From NCBI RefSeq assembly GCF_003601985.1, contig NZ_QZXA01000005.1:426906-490905 (forward strand): a stretch of DNA of 64,000 nucleotides, in the 5' to 3' direction. Shown here in pieces: positions 27,084-37,649 of this stretch; the stretch's first letter is position 1; the number at the start of each line of letters is the position of its first letter. This DNA is from Mesorhizobium jarvisii. Lineage in GTDB: Bacteria > Pseudomonadota > Alphaproteobacteria > Rhizobiales > Rhizobiaceae. The notes beneath the pieces were generated by a model. That model saw nothing but the letters and a program-made list of their open reading frames with translations, did no database searches and had not been told where the DNA came from. The position numbers and the translations under genes were made by a program.

Positions 27084-29495
27084 TTAGCCGAAATAGGCTT
27101 TGGCGAGGCTGTTGTAGAGACCGCCGATTTCATAGGCGAGTTCGTCCAGCGCCTTTGCCGTCATGTCCGAAGGCTCCTTGATGGCTATGGCCGTGTTGAG
27201 CTGCAGGATCTCCTTCGCCGCCGGCGACATGTGCCCCTCGCCGCCGACCGACGGCAACAGGCCGATCTCGGCCTTCAGCCTTTCCAACTGGAACAGGATC
27301 GAGCGGGGATTGAGCGGGTCGAGCGCCAGAAGATCGATCACCGTGCGCCGGCCGGCCTGCACCGGATATTGCCGGCGATGGGTCATGACGCTGTCGCCGA
27401 TCTCCAGCATCATGTCGAGCGCGCCGTCCGGCGCCTTGGGGCTGGTCAGCCGGGACAGCGTGCGGGCGATCTGGATGCCGCGTTCCAGCCGCCGGCCGAT
27501 CTCAAGGAACCGCCAACCGGCGAAGCGGTACATGTTCTCATGCAGCAGGCCGGAGAAACCGGCGAGCTTGCGCAGGATCACCGTCATGGCCCGCGTCGCG
27601 TCATCGCCCGGCGCCACCGTCGTCGCGAACTGGTGGATGGTCTTCGACAGGTCCTTGAGCGCCAGCCAGCCGTCGGGGGAAAACCGGTCGCGGATCTGGC
27701 CCGCGCTATAGACGGCGCTGTCGAGCGTGCCGATCAGCCCTGACGGGATCGCCGTCTCGACGTCGATGCCGAACGGTTCGAGATAGTCCCTGACGTCGGC
27801 CAGCAACGGCATGTCTGGATCGGAGGTCTCGGCCAGCCGCACGTGATAGGCGCGCAGGATGCGCACCGTGTCTTCCGAACGCTCGATATAGCGGCCGAGC
27901 CAGGTGAGGTTTTCCGCAGCGCGGCTGGGCAGGCTGCCCGGCCTGGTGCGCGTGAAGCTGTCGCCCTCTTGCGGCAGCAGCGTCTCGCGCTCGACGGGCC
28001 TGTCGCTGACCACCCAGACGTCGGCCGCCTGGCCGCCGCGCTGCATGGCGATCGCCGTCGGATCGAGCGACAGCCCGACGCGGGCGAACCCGCCTGGCAT
28101 GACCGTCCAGCCCTCGGGCGTGCGCGCCAGATAAACGCGCAGGCTCGCCGGCCGCGGCTCCAGCCAGCCGCCGACAAAGACCGGTGTCGTCGACAGCGTC
28201 ACCGCTTCCTGGCCGACAAAGGCGCCGCCATCGCGTTCGATGCGCGCCACCAGCTCGGCCCGCTCCCCGGCCGACAGCGTCGAGCCGAGCGTGGTCTGGC
28301 CATCATCCTCGAAGGCGAGTCTCGTCGACAGCGCCGGGCCGACCACCATGCGGTCGATATTGGCAAGCACATGGGCGCGTTCGGTCGCCTGCCCGCACCA
28401 CCATGTCGCGACGCTCGGCAAGAGCAGCTCCTCGCCACGCAATTCGCGCGCGATCTTGGGCAGGAAGGCGAGCAGCGCCCGTGTTTCCATCAGCCCTGAG
28501 CCGAGCGCATTGACGGTCGCAACCGCGCCCCGGCGGATGGCTTCCACCAGCCCCGGCGTGCCGATCTGCGAATCCGACCGCAATTCGAGCGGATCGGCGA
28601 AGGCGGCATCGAGGCGTCGCCACAACACGCTGATCGGCATCAGGCCTGAAACGGTGCGCACCATCAGCCTGCCGCCGGAGACGGTCAGGTCCTCGCCTTC
28701 GAGCAGCATGATGCCGAGATAGCGGGCGATATAGGCGTGTTCGTAGTAGGTTTCGTTGAGCGGCCCCGGCGTCAATATGGCGACGCGGCCTTCGCTTTCC
28801 CTGGCCATGCCGATCAGCGCATCGCGGAAACGGCGGAAGAAGCCGGCCAGGCGATGCACATGCATCTCGCCATAGATATCGGACAGCGCGCGCGTCGTGG
28901 CGACGCGGTTCTCCAGGGCAAAGCCGGCGCCCGACGGCGCCTGCGTACGGTCGCCCAGCACCCACCACTGGCCGTCAGGCCCACGGCCGAGCTCGAAGGC
29001 GCAGAAATGCAGGTAATGGCCGCCGGCCGGCGTGGTACCCACGACAGGCCGCAAATATTCGGGGCTGGCCGCGATCAATCCCGCCGGCAGGATGCCTTTT
29101 TCGATCAGCCGGTTGCGTCCATAGATATCGGCGATGGTTTCCTCGAACAACTCGGCGCGCTGCACGAGACCGGCGCTGATCGCGGCCCATTCGCTGTCCT
29201 CGATAAGCAGCGGCACATGCGCCAGCGGCCATTCGCGCTCATTGGCGCCGGCCTTGTCGTAGACGCGGTAATAGACGCCGGCATCGCGCAGATACTGGTC
29301 GGCACGGGCGAAACGCTGGCCGAGCTTCTCGGCACCGAGATCGTCGAGCGCCTCGATGAAATGCTTCCAGACCGGACGGGGATTGCCTGCGGCGTCGACC
29401 ATCTCGTCGACGACGCCGTCGATGGGCTGGTAGTGCTCCAGCAGGCTATGGATCTGCGGCTTGCCGCGTATCCTCTTGTGATTCCCCTTTGCCAT
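27084..29495 (-). CDS. Circularly permuted ATP-grasp / alpha-E domain fusion protein
   Basis: 803-aa fusion. Residues about 1-480 are a circularly permuted type-2 ATP-grasp (DUF404/DUF407), with conserved blocks such as ILTPGPLNETYYEHAYIA. Residues about 500-800 are the helical alpha-E domain (DUF403; LPSRAAENLTWLGRYIERSE). In many bacteria these are two separate proteins. ATP-grasp enzymes join a carboxylate to an amine using ATP; here a peptide-bond-forming role is predicted but unproven. It lies 6 bp after the large transglutaminase gene and 67 bp before the small one on the minus strand. Confidence 0.88.
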   Translation of the reverse strand: MAKGNHKRIRGKPQIHSLLEHYQPIDGVVDEMVDAAGNPRPVWKHFIEALDDLGAEKLGQRFARADQYLRDAGVYYRVYDKAGANEREWPLAHVPLLIEDSEWAAISAGLVQRAELFEETIADIYGRNRLIEKGILPAGLIAASPEYLRPVVGTTPAGGHYLHFCAFELGRGPDGQWWVLGDRTQAPSGAGFALENRVATTRALSDIYGEMHVHRLAGFFRRFRDALIGMARESEGRVAILTPGPLNETYYEHAYIARYLGIMLLEGEDLTVSGGRLMVRTVSGLMPISVLWRRLDAAFADPLELRSDSQIGTPGLVEAIRRGAVATVNALGSGLMETRALLAFLPKIARELRGEELLLPSVATWWCGQATERAHVLANIDRMVVGPALSTRLAFEDDGQTTLGSTLSAGERAELVARIERDGGAFVGQEAVTLSTTPVFVGGWLEPRPASLRVYLARTPEGWTVMPGGFARVGLSLDPTAIAMQRGGQAADVWVVSDRPVERETLLPQEGDSFTRTRPGSLPSRAAENLTWLGRYIERSEDTVRILRAYHVRLAETSDPDMPLLADVRDYLEPFGIDVETAIPSGLIGTLDSAVYSAGQIRDRFSPDGWLALKDLSKTIHQFATTVAPGDDATRAMTVILRKLAGFSGLLHENMYRFAGWRFLEIGRRLERGIQIARTLSRLTSPKAPDGALDMMLEIGDSVMTHRRQYPVQAGRRTVIDLLALDPLNPRSILFQLERLKAEIGLLPSVGGEGHMSPAAKEILQLNTAIAIKEPSDMTAKALDELAYEIGGLYNSLAKAYFG

Positions 29496-29501
29496 CGCTG
29501 A

Positions 29502-32500
29502 TCAGAGTCTTGCCGGTCGCCTGAGGTCAAGGGTCATCGGGAAATCTTCCGCCGGTTGTTCCTCGCGCAGCACATAGGCCGATGGTGTATGGCCGCGCGG
29601 TTCGAAGCGGGCGAGCCGCCGCGCCTCCGCCTCGTTGCCGTTGACCGGGAAGGTGTCGTAATTGCGGCCGCCGGGATGCGCGACATGGTAGACGCAGCCG
29701 CCGATCGCCCTTCCCGACCAGCGGTCATAGATGTCGAACACCAGCGGCGTGTTGACCGGCAGCGCCGGATGCAGCCCCGAAGCCGGCTGCCAGGCTTTGA
29801 AGCGCACGCCGGCGACCGCGACCTCGCGGTTATCGGTCACCTTCATCGGCACGATACGGCCGTTGCAGACGATGGCATGGCGTTCCGGGTTGAGGCCTTC
29901 GGTCTTGACCTGCAGCCGCTCGACCGAGGAATCGACGAAGCGCACGGTGCCGCCGATCGCGCCCTGTTCGCCCATGACATGCCATGGCTCCAGCGCCTGC
30001 CGCAGCTCGAGCTTGATGCCGGCATGCTGGACCTCGCCGCAGAACGGGAACCGGAATTCGAGCTGCGCATCGAACCATTCGGGACGGAACTCGAAGCCGT
30101 TGAGCTTGAGGTCGTCGAGCACATCGAGGAAGTCAGCCCAGACATGATGCGGCAGCATGAAACGGTCGTGCAGAGAAGTGCCCCAGCGTACGAAGCGGCC
30201 GTCGAGCGGGTTTTTCCACGCACGTGCGATAATGGCGCGAACCAGAAGCTGCTGCGCGAGGCTCATGCGCGCATTGGGCGGCATCTCGAAGCCGCGGAAC
30301 TCGACCAGTCCCAGCCGGCCGGTCGGGCCATCCGGCGAGAACAGCTTGTCGATGCAGATTTCCGAGCGGTGGGTATTGCCGGTGACGTCGGTCAGCAAAT
30401 TGCGGAACAGCCGGTCGACCAGCCATGGCAAGGGGGCCGCGCCCTGGTTCGGATGCGGCACCTGCGCCATGGCGATTTCGAGTTCGTAAAGCGAATCGTG
30501 GCGCGCTTCGTCGAAACGCGGCGCCTGGCTGGTCGGGCCGATGAACAGGCCGGAGAACAGATAGGACAGCGACGGATGCCGCTGCCATTGCAGCACCAGG
30601 CTCTTCAACAGATCAGGCCGGCGTAGGAACGGGCTGTCATTGGGCGTCGCACCGCCGACCACGACATGGTTGCCGCCGCCTGTGCCGGTGTGGCGGCCAT
30701 CGATCATGAACTTGTCGGCGCCAAGCCGCGTCAGCCGCGCCTCCTCATAGATCGCCGTGGTCGTCGCCACGCAATCCTGCCAGTTGTAAGCCGGATGGAT
30801 GTTGACCTCGATGACGCCGGGGTCGGGCGCCACACGGATGACGTTGAGACGCGGATCGTGCGGCGGCCCATAGCCCTCGATATGCACGGGAAGACCGATG
30901 GCACGCGCCGCGTTCTCGGCGGCAGCGACCAGTTCGAGATAATCCTCCAGCGCCTCGACTGGTGGCATGAACACACACAGCCGGCCGTCGCGCGGCTCGA
31001 CGGAGAGCGCGGTGCGCACCGCGCCGCCGATCTCGGTGATCTCCTGTTCGACCCGGTCCTGCTGGCCGGTCGCGGCGGTGAACGACGCCGCCTGCTGGCG
31101 GCGCGCCATCTCGTCGGCGCCTTCCAGTTCGGCCGGCGCCGCAGCGGGCAGGATCGCCTCGCGCGCCGGCAATGGGCCGCGCGGCAGCGACGGGTCGACC
31201 GGCACGATGTAGGGGAATTGCGCCGGCGGCACATAGGGCAGTGTGCCCAAGGGCAAGCGGTAGCCGACCGGTGAATCACCGGGCACCAGGAACAGCCGCC
31301 CGCGTCGCGTCTTCCATTTCTCCGAACGCCAGCGCGGTCCCGACGCCTGGCTGTTCCAGCGCTGCACGGGCAGCACATAGCCCGACGGTTTGGTCAGCCC
31401 GCGCTCGAACACTCTTGCCATGCGGCTGCGCTCTTCCGGGTCCTCGAGCTTCGAATTTGACGGATCGACATTTTCGGGCAGCTTGCCTTCCTTGAGCAGC
31501 CACTCGGCCGGATCCTCATAGGCTTCGCTGACCATGGCCTTGTCGATGCCGAGCTCGCCGGCAATCGCAGTCAGCAGGCTTTCGGCCTGTTTCGGGCCGA
31601 CATCCGCCGAACTCTTCTCCCGCGCGATCAGCGACGGATCGCTCCACACCGGCTGACCGTCGGCACGCCAGTAGAGCGAGAAAGTCCAGCGCGGCAGGCT
31701 CTCACCAGGATACCATTTGCCTTGTCCGTAGTGGAGGAAGCCGCCCGGCGCGAAGCGTTCGCGCAGCCTGCGGATCAGCGCATCGGCTTTTTCGCGCTTG
31801 GTCGGACCGACAGCGGCGGTGTTCCATTCGGCGGACTCGAAATCGTCGATCGACACGAAGGTCGGCTCGCCCCCCATCGTCAGCCGCACATCGCCTTCGC
31901 CAAGTGCCGCATCGACCTTGTTGCCGAGTGCGTCGAGCGCCTGCCAGCTTTCGTCGGAGAATGGCTTGGTGATGCGCGGATGCTCGGCGATGCGGTCGAC
32001 CCGCATGTCGAAGCCGAACTCGACATTGGCAAAGCTCGCCATGCCGGAAATCGGTGCAGCGTTGCGGAAATGCGGGGTTGCGGCAAGCGGCACATGGCTT
32101 TCGCCGGTGAGCAGGCCCGAGGTCGGGTCGAAGCCGATCCAGCCGGCACCTGGAAGATAGACCTCGCACCAGGCATGCAGATCGGTGAAATCGACCGATG
32201 TGCCGGCCGGACCGTCCAGCGCGATGAGATCGGGCTTCAGCTGGATCAGGTAGCCGGAGACGAAACGCGCGGCGATGCCGAAATTGCGCAGGATCTGCAC
32301 CAGCAGCCAGCTCGAATCCCGGCACGAGCCCTTGCCGGCGGCCAGCGTTTCCTCCGGCGAGAACACGCCGGTCTCCATGCGCACGATATAGGCGATCTCG
32401 CGCTGCAGGCGCGCATTGAGGTCGACGAGAAAATTGACGGTGTTTTTCGCGCTGGTGTCGATGGTTCTCAGGAAGGCCGAAAGCAGCGGCCCTGCCGGCT

Positions 32501-32861
32501 CAGGCGTCCGGTAGATCGCGAGATCGTCCCTGATCTCTTCCGGATATTCGAACGGGAACGTCTCGGCCGACGGCTCGACGAAGAAATCGAACGGATTGTA
32601 GACCGTCATGTCGGCGACGAGATCGACCTCGATCTTCAATTCCGTCACCGGCTCGGGGAAGACGAAGCGGGCAAGGAAGTTGCCGTAAGGATCCTGCTGC
32701 AGATTGACGAAATGGTTCGCCGGCTCGACCTTGAGCGAATGGCTCAACACCTTTGTCCGGGAATGCGGCGCCGGCTGCAGCCTGATGATCTGAGGCCCGA
32801 GAACCACCGGCCGGTCGTATTTGTAATGGGTCAGATGGTAGACGGCTGCCAGAATTGCCAT
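29502..32861 (-). CDS. Large transglutaminase-like protein with DUF2126 region
   Basis: 1,119-aa protein. The N-terminal 270 residues form a transglutaminase-like module with triad C180 ([12 protein letters not shown]), H229 ([10 protein letters not shown]) and D245 (GFDPTSG). The remaining ~850 residues match the DUF2126 type, a circularly permuted glutamine-synthetase/amidoligase-like region with [16 protein letters not shown] and a conserved C-terminus. It is cytosolic and the first gene of the operon. The family predicts an amide-bond-making and an amide-bond-breaking activity in one chain. Function is inferred from genomics only. Confidence 0.88.
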   Translation of the reverse strand: MAILAAVYHLTHYKYDRPVVLGPQIIRLQPAPHSRTKVLSHSLKVEPANHFVNLQQDPYGNFLARFVFPEPVTELKIEVDLVADMTVYNPFDFFVEPSAETFPFEYPEEIRDDLAIYRTPEPAGPLLSAFLRTIDTSAKNTVNFLVDLNARLQREIAYIVRMETGVFSPEETLAAGKGSCRDSSWLLVQILRNFGIAARFVSGYLIQLKPDLIALDGPAGTSVDFTDLHAWCEVYLPGAGWIGFDPTSGLLTGESHVPLAATPHFRNAAPISGMASFANVEFGFDMRVDRIAEHPRITKPFSDESWQALDALGNKVDAALGEGDVRLTMGGEPTFVSIDDFESAEWNTAAVGPTKREKADALIRRLRERFAPGGFLHYGQGKWYPGESLPRWTFSLYWRADGQPVWSDPSLIAREKSSADVGPKQAESLLTAIAGELGIDKAMVSEAYEDPAEWLLKEGKLPENVDPSNSKLEDPEERSRMARVFERGLTKPSGYVLPVQRWNSQASGPRWRSEKWKTRRGRLFLVPGDSPVGYRLPLGTLPYVPPAQFPYIVPVDPSLPRGPLPAREAILPAAAPAELEGADEMARRQQAASFTAATGQQDRVEQEITEIGGAVRTALSVEPRDGRLCVFMPPVEALEDYLELVAAAENAARAIGLPVHIEGYGPPHDPRLNVIRVAPDPGVIEVNIHPAYNWQDCVATTTAIYEEARLTRLGADKFMIDGRHTGTGGGNHVVVGGATPNDSPFLRRPDLLKSLVLQWQRHPSLSYLFSGLFIGPTSQAPRFDEARHDSLYELEIAMAQVPHPNQGAAPLPWLVDRLFRNLLTDVTGNTHRSEICIDKLFSPDGPTGRLGLVEFRGFEMPPNARMSLAQQLLVRAIIARAWKNPLDGRFVRWGTSLHDRFMLPHHVWADFLDVLDDLKLNGFEFRPEWFDAQLEFRFPFCGEVQHAGIKLELRQALEPWHVMGEQGAIGGTVRFVDSSVERLQVKTEGLNPERHAIVCNGRIVPMKVTDNREVAVAGVRFKAWQPASGLHPALPVNTPLVFDIYDRWSGRAIGGCVYHVAHPGGRNYDTFPVNGNEAEARRLARFEPRGHTPSAYVLREEQPAEDFPMTLDLRRPARL

Positions 32862-32985
32862 GGGGCCCCGGAGATCGGCGTTTCAAACGAATTCGCCGAA
32901 CCCTGACACATCTGCTGGCCATTCTCCAAGCACAGATGTTGCGGTGCACCTAATTTAAGCAGCTGAAACCAGCTTGAGGCATGAC

Positions 32986-34182
32986 TTAGAAGAACGCCTG
33001 AATGCCCGTCTGCGCCCTTCCCAGGATCAAGGCATGCACGTCATGCGTGCCCTCATAGGTGTTGACCGTCTCCAAATTCTGCGCGTGGCGCATGACGTGG
33101 TACCCGATCTGGATGCCGTTGCCGCCATGCATGTCGCGGGCCTGGCGGGCGATGTCGAGCGCCTTGCCGCAATTGTTGCGCTTGACGATCGAGATCATTT
33201 CCGGCGCCATCTTGCCTGCATCGAGCAGCCGCCCGACGCGCAAGGATGCCTGCAATCCCAGCGCGATCTCGGTCTGCATGTCGGCGAGCTTCTTCTGGTA
33301 AAGCTGCGTGCCGGCCAGCGGCTTGCCGAACTGCTTGCGGTCGAGACCATATTGGCGGGCGCGGTGCCAGCAATCTTCCGCCGCACCCATCGAGCCCCAG
33401 GAGATGCCGTAGCGAGCCCGGTTGAGACAGCCGAACGGGCCGCCAAGGCCCTTGGCGTTCGGCAGCAGCGCGTCCTCGCCGACCTCGACGCCTTCCATCA
33501 CCACTTCACCGGTGATCGACGCGCGCAGCGACAGCTTGCCGCCGATCTTCGGCGCCGACAGCCCCTTCATGCCCTTTTCCAGCACGAAGCCGCGGATCTC
33601 GTCCTTGCCGTTCTCGCCCTTCAACTTCGCCCAGACGACGAACACGTCTGCGATCGGCGCGTTGGAAATCCACATCTTCGAGCCGCTGAGCTTGTAGCCG
33701 TTCGCCGTCTTCTCGGCGCGCGTCTTCATGCCGCCCGGGTCGGAGCCGGCATCCGGCTCGGTCAGGCCGAAACAGCCGATCCACTCACCGCTGGCAAGCT
33801 TGGGCAAGTACTTCTTGCGCTGCTCTTCCGAGCCATAGGTGTGGATCGGATACATTACCAGCGACGATTGCACCGACATCATCGAGCGGTAGCCGGAATC
33901 GACGCGTTCGACTTCCCGCGCGACCAGCCCGTAGGTCACATAATTGGCGCCGAGGCCGCCATACTCTTCCGGGATGGTAATGCCGAGCAAGCCGGCCTCG
34001 CCCATCTCGCGAAAGATGCCGGCATCCGTCTTTTCATTGAGATAGGCATCCTCGATGCGCGGCGCGAGCTTGTCGGCGGCGAAGGCCGCCGCGCCGTCGC
34101 GCACCATGCGCTCTTCTTCCGAAAGCTGGTCCTCGATCAGGAAAGGGTCTTCCCAGACGAATGCATTCTTGTCGGCGGCCAT
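32986..34182 (-). CDS. gcdH: Glutaryl-CoA dehydrogenase
   Basis: 398-aa FAD acyl-CoA dehydrogenase. Family sites: [20 protein letters not shown] around residues 135-155, a flavin-binding WISNAP, and the catalytic Glu near residue 377 in [20 protein letters not shown]. That last block is characteristic of glutaryl-CoA dehydrogenase, which oxidises and decarboxylates glutaryl-CoA to crotonyl-CoA in lysine, tryptophan and glutarate breakdown. It is transcribed divergently from a LysR regulator that probably controls it. Confidence 0.92.
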   Translation of the reverse strand: MAADKNAFVWEDPFLIEDQLSEEERMVRDGAAAFAADKLAPRIEDAYLNEKTDAGIFREMGEAGLLGITIPEEYGGLGANYVTYGLVAREVERVDSGYRSMMSVQSSLVMYPIHTYGSEEQRKKYLPKLASGEWIGCFGLTEPDAGSDPGGMKTRAEKTANGYKLSGSKMWISNAPIADVFVVWAKLKGENGKDEIRGFVLEKGMKGLSAPKIGGKLSLRASITGEVVMEGVEVGEDALLPNAKGLGGPFGCLNRARYGISWGSMGAAEDCWHRARQYGLDRKQFGKPLAGTQLYQKKLADMQTEIALGLQASLRVGRLLDAGKMAPEMISIVKRNNCGKALDIARQARDMHGGNGIQIGYHVMRHAQNLETVNTYEGTHDVHALILGRAQTGIQAFF

Positions 34183-34248
34183 GGCTTGTCGATCCTCAAA
34201 CGGGTGAAGCCCGGCTTATCGGCCCGCAGCCTTAAAAAATCAAACGAA

Positions 34249-34266
34249 ATTGATTCACGGATCAAT
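34249..34266. promoter_or_regulatory. Putative LysR-type operator in the gcdH/lysR divergent gap
   Basis: ATTGAT-N6-ATCAAT is a perfect 6-bp dyad centred in the 102-bp gap between the divergent starts at 34182 and 34285. LysR-type regulators commonly bind T-(N11-13)-A dyads in such positions; TTGAT...ATCAA fits with N12. A control point for both genes is inferred. Confidence 0.5.
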
Positions 34267-34284
34267 GAGCGTTAGGAATAGATC

Positions 34285-35196
34285 ATGAGTGTCCAGCGCC
34301 GCCTCCTGCCCAAAATCAGTGCCCTCGCCGCCTTCGAGGCGGTGGCCAGGCTTGGGTCTTTTACTGCCGCTGCTCAAGAGCTGGATCTGACCCAGGGCGC
34401 GGTCAGCCGGCAGATCAGGTTGCTCGAAGACCAGTTCGGCCGCCGCCTGTTCGAGCGCGACAGCCGCAATGTCCGGCTGTCGACGGCTGGGGAAATCTAC
34501 GCCGAAGCAGTGCGTTCGGCGCTTGGCCAATTGCGCGACGCGGCCCTTGGATTGATGAGCAATCGGCATAGTGGCATCCTGAACCTTGCCATTTTGCCGA
34601 CCTTCGGCACGCGCTGGCTGATGCCGATGATCCCCGATTTCGTCGAGAGCAATCCCGACATCACCATCAACTTCGTCACCCGCGTCGGCCGCTTCGACTT
34701 CGCCAGGGAAAGGCTGGACGCTGCCATCCATTACGGCCTGCCGGACTGGCCGGAGGCCGATTCGACACTGCTGGTGCGTGAAACCGTCGCGCCGGTGGCG
34801 TCGCCCGAATTCCTCGCCGGCCGCGCCATCGCCACGCCGGCCGATATTGGCCGCCTGCCGCTGTTGCATATGGCGACGCGACCCGGCGCCTGGACCGAAT
34901 GGTTCGAGCATCAGGGCCTGAGCGCGCCGGCCGGACCAGGCATGCAGTTCGAACAATTCGGCACCGCCGCCCAGGCCTGCACGGCGGGGCTTGGCATCGC
35001 GCTGCTGCCGCTGCTCCTGATCGCGGGCGAATTGCAGCGCGGCCAGTTGGTGCCGGCGCCCGGCCAGCCCATGCAAAGCCGTAGCGCCTATTACCTCGTC
35101 GTCCCGCACGACAAGCGCGACCATCCCCCCGTCGCCAGCTTTCGCGACTGGCTGCTGGAGCAGGTTGAGAAGGAGCCGGCTGTCCTGGCCTGGTAG
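34285..35196 (+). CDS. LysR-family transcription regulator (GcvA-like)
   Basis: 303-aa regulator: winged helix-turn-helix at about 12-70 (FEAVARLGSFTAAAQELDLT, then GAVSRQIRLLEDQFGRRLFE) and a periplasmic-binding-protein-like effector domain from about 95. The sequence is of the GcvA subgroup, in which other members control glycine cleavage, beta-lactamase or glutarate genes. Divergence from gcdH over 102 bp with a central dyad suggests it controls glutaryl-CoA dehydrogenase. The effector is unknown; glutarate or glutaryl-CoA is a reasonable guess. The stop abuts the tex stop. Confidence 0.88.
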   Translation: MSVQRRLLPKISALAAFEAVARLGSFTAAAQELDLTQGAVSRQIRLLEDQFGRRLFERDSRNVRLSTAGEIYAEAVRSALGQLRDAALGLMSNRHSGILNLAILPTFGTRWLMPMIPDFVESNPDITINFVTRVGRFDFARERLDAAIHYGLPDWPEADSTLLVRETVAPVASPEFLAGRAIATPADIGRLPLLHMATRPGAWTEWFEHQGLSAPAGPGMQFEQFGTAAQACTAGLGIALLPLLLIAGELQRGQLVPAPGQPMQSRSAYYLVVPHDKRDHPPVASFRDWLLEQVEKEPAVLAW

Positions 35197-37521
35197 CTAC
35201 TTGCGCTTCAGCGCATCCGCCAGCGCCGCACCGAAGGCCCCTTGCTGGGCCGGCCGTTCCGGTTGGCGTTGCGGCGCTGGCGTGCGCGGCGTCGGCCTAC
35301 CGCCACCATTGTCGCGCGGCCCACCACGCGACGCACCACCCTCGCCGCCATCCTTGCGCATGGAGAGCGCGATGCGCTTGCGCTTGATGTCGACGTCGAC
35401 GACGCGCACCTTGACCACATCGCCGGCCTTGACCACTTCATGCGCGTCCTTGATGAAGCGGTCGGCCAGTTGGGAGACATGCACCAGCCCGTCCTGATGG
35501 ACACCGATATCGACAAAGGCGCCGAAGGCCGCGACATTGGTCACGGTGCCTTCCAGCAGCATGCCGGGTTTGAGGTCCTTGATGTCATCGACGCCGTCGG
35601 CGAAGGTCGCCGTCTTGAAGCCGGGGCGCGGGTCGCGGCCGGGCTTTTCGAGTTCGGCCAGAATGTCGCGCACCGTCGGCAGGCCGAAACGCTCGTCGAC
35701 GAAGACACGCGGATCGAGCGCCTTGAGCGCGGCACTGTCGCCCATCAGCGAGCGCACGTCGCGGCCGCAGGCGGCGACGATCTTCTTGGCCACGCCATAG
35801 GCTTCCGGATGCACCGATGAGGCATCGAGCGGCTCGCTGCCATTGGCGATGCGCAGGAAGCCGGCGGATTGTTCGAACGCGCGCGGTCCCAGCCGCGGCA
35901 CCTTCAGAAGGTCCTTGCGGCTGGCGAAGGGGCCGGTCGCATCGCGATGCGCGACGATGGCGTCGGCGAGCGATGCGCCAAGGCCCGAAACCCGCGCCAA
36001 GAGCGGCGCCGAGGCGGTGTTGAGATCGACGCCGACCGCGTTGACCGCGTCCTCGACCACCGCTTCCAGCGAGCGGCCGAGCCGGTACTGGTCGACATCG
36101 TGCTGGTACTGGCCGACGCCGATCGATTTGGGTTCGATCTTGACCAGTTCGGCCAGCGGATCCTGCAGGCGGCGCGCAATCGACACCGCGCCGCGCAGTG
36201 ACACGTCGAGGCCGGGGAATTCGGCCGCCGCCGTCGCCGACGCCGAATAGACCGAGGCGCCTGCCTCGCTGACGATCACCTTGAGCGGCTTCGGTCCGCC
36301 GTCGGGAGGCATGTCGGAGAGCATGTCCGCCACCAGCTTCTCCGTCTCGCGGCTGCCGGTGCCGTTGCCGATCGAAATCAGCTCGACCCTGTGCAGGCGG
36401 ATGAGCTTGGCGAGTTCGGCCTGCGTGCCGCGCACATCGTTCTTGGGCGGAAAGGGATAGACCGTCGTCGTCGCCACCAGCTTGCCGGTGCCGTCGACCA
36501 CGGCCACCTTGACGCCGGTGCGGATGCCGGGATCGAGCCCCATCGTCGGCCGCGATCCGGCCGGCGCGGCCAGCAGCAAATCCTTCAGATTGCGGGCGAA
36601 GACATGGATCGCCTCTTCCTCGGCCCGCTCGCGCAGGTCGCGCATCAGATCGAGCGTCAGGTGCAGCGAAAGCTTGATGCGCCAGGTCCAGCCGGCGACC
36701 TCCATCAGCCAGCGGTCGCCGGGCAGGCTGGCGCCGATCGCATAGGCGTTGGCGATCATCCGTTCGACCGGTTTCACCGGCGACGCATCGTCGGCATCGA
36801 CCTCGATGTCGAGCGACAGCACCTCTTCGTTGCGGCCGCGCAGCATGGCCAGCGCGCGATGGCTCGGCACGTTTGCCCAGCGCTCGACATGGTCGAAATA
36901 GTCGGAGAATTTGGCGCCGGCCTCCTGCTTGCCGTCGACCACCCGGGCGCGCATGAAGGCACGGTCCTTCATGTAGGTGCGCAGTTTGCCGACCAGATCG
37001 GCATTCTCGGCGAACTGCTCCGACAGGATGTCGCGCGCGCCTTCAAGTGCAGCTTTGACGTCGGCCACCTCCTCGGTGACATAGGCCAGCGCTGCCTCGG
37101 CAGGCACGAGCGAACGGTTGGCAAGGATGGCCTCGGCCAGCGGCCCCAGCCCACGCTCTCTGGCGATCTCGGCCTTGGTGCGGCGTTTCGGCTTGTAGGG
37201 GAGATAGATGTCTTCGAGTTCCGCCTTGGTGGCGGCGGCAGCGATCTTGGTTTCCAGGTCCTCGGTCAGCTTGCCCTGCTCACGGATCGAGCCGAGGATG
37301 GTGTCGCGGCGGGCGTCGAGCTCGCGCAGATAGGCGAGCCGCTCGGCAAGGTCGCGCAACTGCGTGTCATCGAGCCCGCCGGTCACCTCCTTGCGGTAGC
37401 GCGCCACGAACGGCACCGTCGCGCCCTCGTCGAGCAATTCGATCGCCGCCGCCGCCTGTTCGGGCCGCGCCTTGATCTCTGCCGCGATAATGGCTGCGAT
37501 GCGCTTGATGTCGGATGCCAT
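35197..37521 (-). CDS. tex: Tex-type RNA-binding protein with S1 domain
   Basis: 774-aa Tex/YhgF protein: N-terminal Tex domain ([20 protein letters not shown]), a YqgF/RuvX-like RNase-H-fold domain ([16 protein letters not shown], about 330), a helix-hairpin-helix ([18 protein letters not shown], about 510), and a C-terminal S1 domain ([20 protein letters not shown], about 650-720). It ends in a Gly/Arg/Pro-rich basic tail that probably helps RNA contact. The ATG at 37521 begins MASDIKRI and gives the normal family length; the longer frame upstream has no family match. Tex acts in transcription-related processes and stress tolerance. Confidence 0.93.
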   Translation of the reverse strand: MASDIKRIAAIIAAEIKARPEQAAAAIELLDEGATVPFVARYRKEVTGGLDDTQLRDLAERLAYLRELDARRDTILGSIREQGKLTEDLETKIAAAATKAELEDIYLPYKPKRRTKAEIARERGLGPLAEAILANRSLVPAEAALAYVTEEVADVKAALEGARDILSEQFAENADLVGKLRTYMKDRAFMRARVVDGKQEAGAKFSDYFDHVERWANVPSHRALAMLRGRNEEVLSLDIEVDADDASPVKPVERMIANAYAIGASLPGDRWLMEVAGWTWRIKLSLHLTLDLMRDLRERAEEEAIHVFARNLKDLLLAAPAGSRPTMGLDPGIRTGVKVAVVDGTGKLVATTTVYPFPPKNDVRGTQAELAKLIRLHRVELISIGNGTGSRETEKLVADMLSDMPPDGGPKPLKVIVSEAGASVYSASATAAAEFPGLDVSLRGAVSIARRLQDPLAELVKIEPKSIGVGQYQHDVDQYRLGRSLEAVVEDAVNAVGVDLNTASAPLLARVSGLGASLADAIVAHRDATGPFASRKDLLKVPRLGPRAFEQSAGFLRIANGSEPLDASSVHPEAYGVAKKIVAACGRDVRSLMGDSAALKALDPRVFVDERFGLPTVRDILAELEKPGRDPRPGFKTATFADGVDDIKDLKPGMLLEGTVTNVAAFGAFVDIGVHQDGLVHVSQLADRFIKDAHEVVKAGDVVKVRVVDVDIKRKRIALSMRKDGGEGGASRGGPRDNGGGRPTPRTPAPQRQPERPAQQGAFGAALADALKRK

Positions 37522-37580
37522 GTCGTTCCTGCTCTCATCAAAAGAGCGGCGACCATAGGCGCAGACGCCTGTCTCGCCAA

Positions 37581-37604
37581 CCGCGACGTTTTCAACCGTC
37601 GCGG
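37581..37604. repeat. Hairpin between tex and the NylB-like gene
   Basis: CCGCGACG-N8-CGTCGCGG is a perfect 8-bp inverted repeat in the 128-bp gap, 60 bp upstream of the tex start and 46 bp beyond the stop of the leftward hydrolase gene. No T-run follows on the minus strand. It may be an operator or a weak terminator. Confidence 0.4.
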
Positions 37605-37649
37605 GCGGTCCACAGGAAAGCATGCGGCAACGAAGCCGCGCCCGACGGG

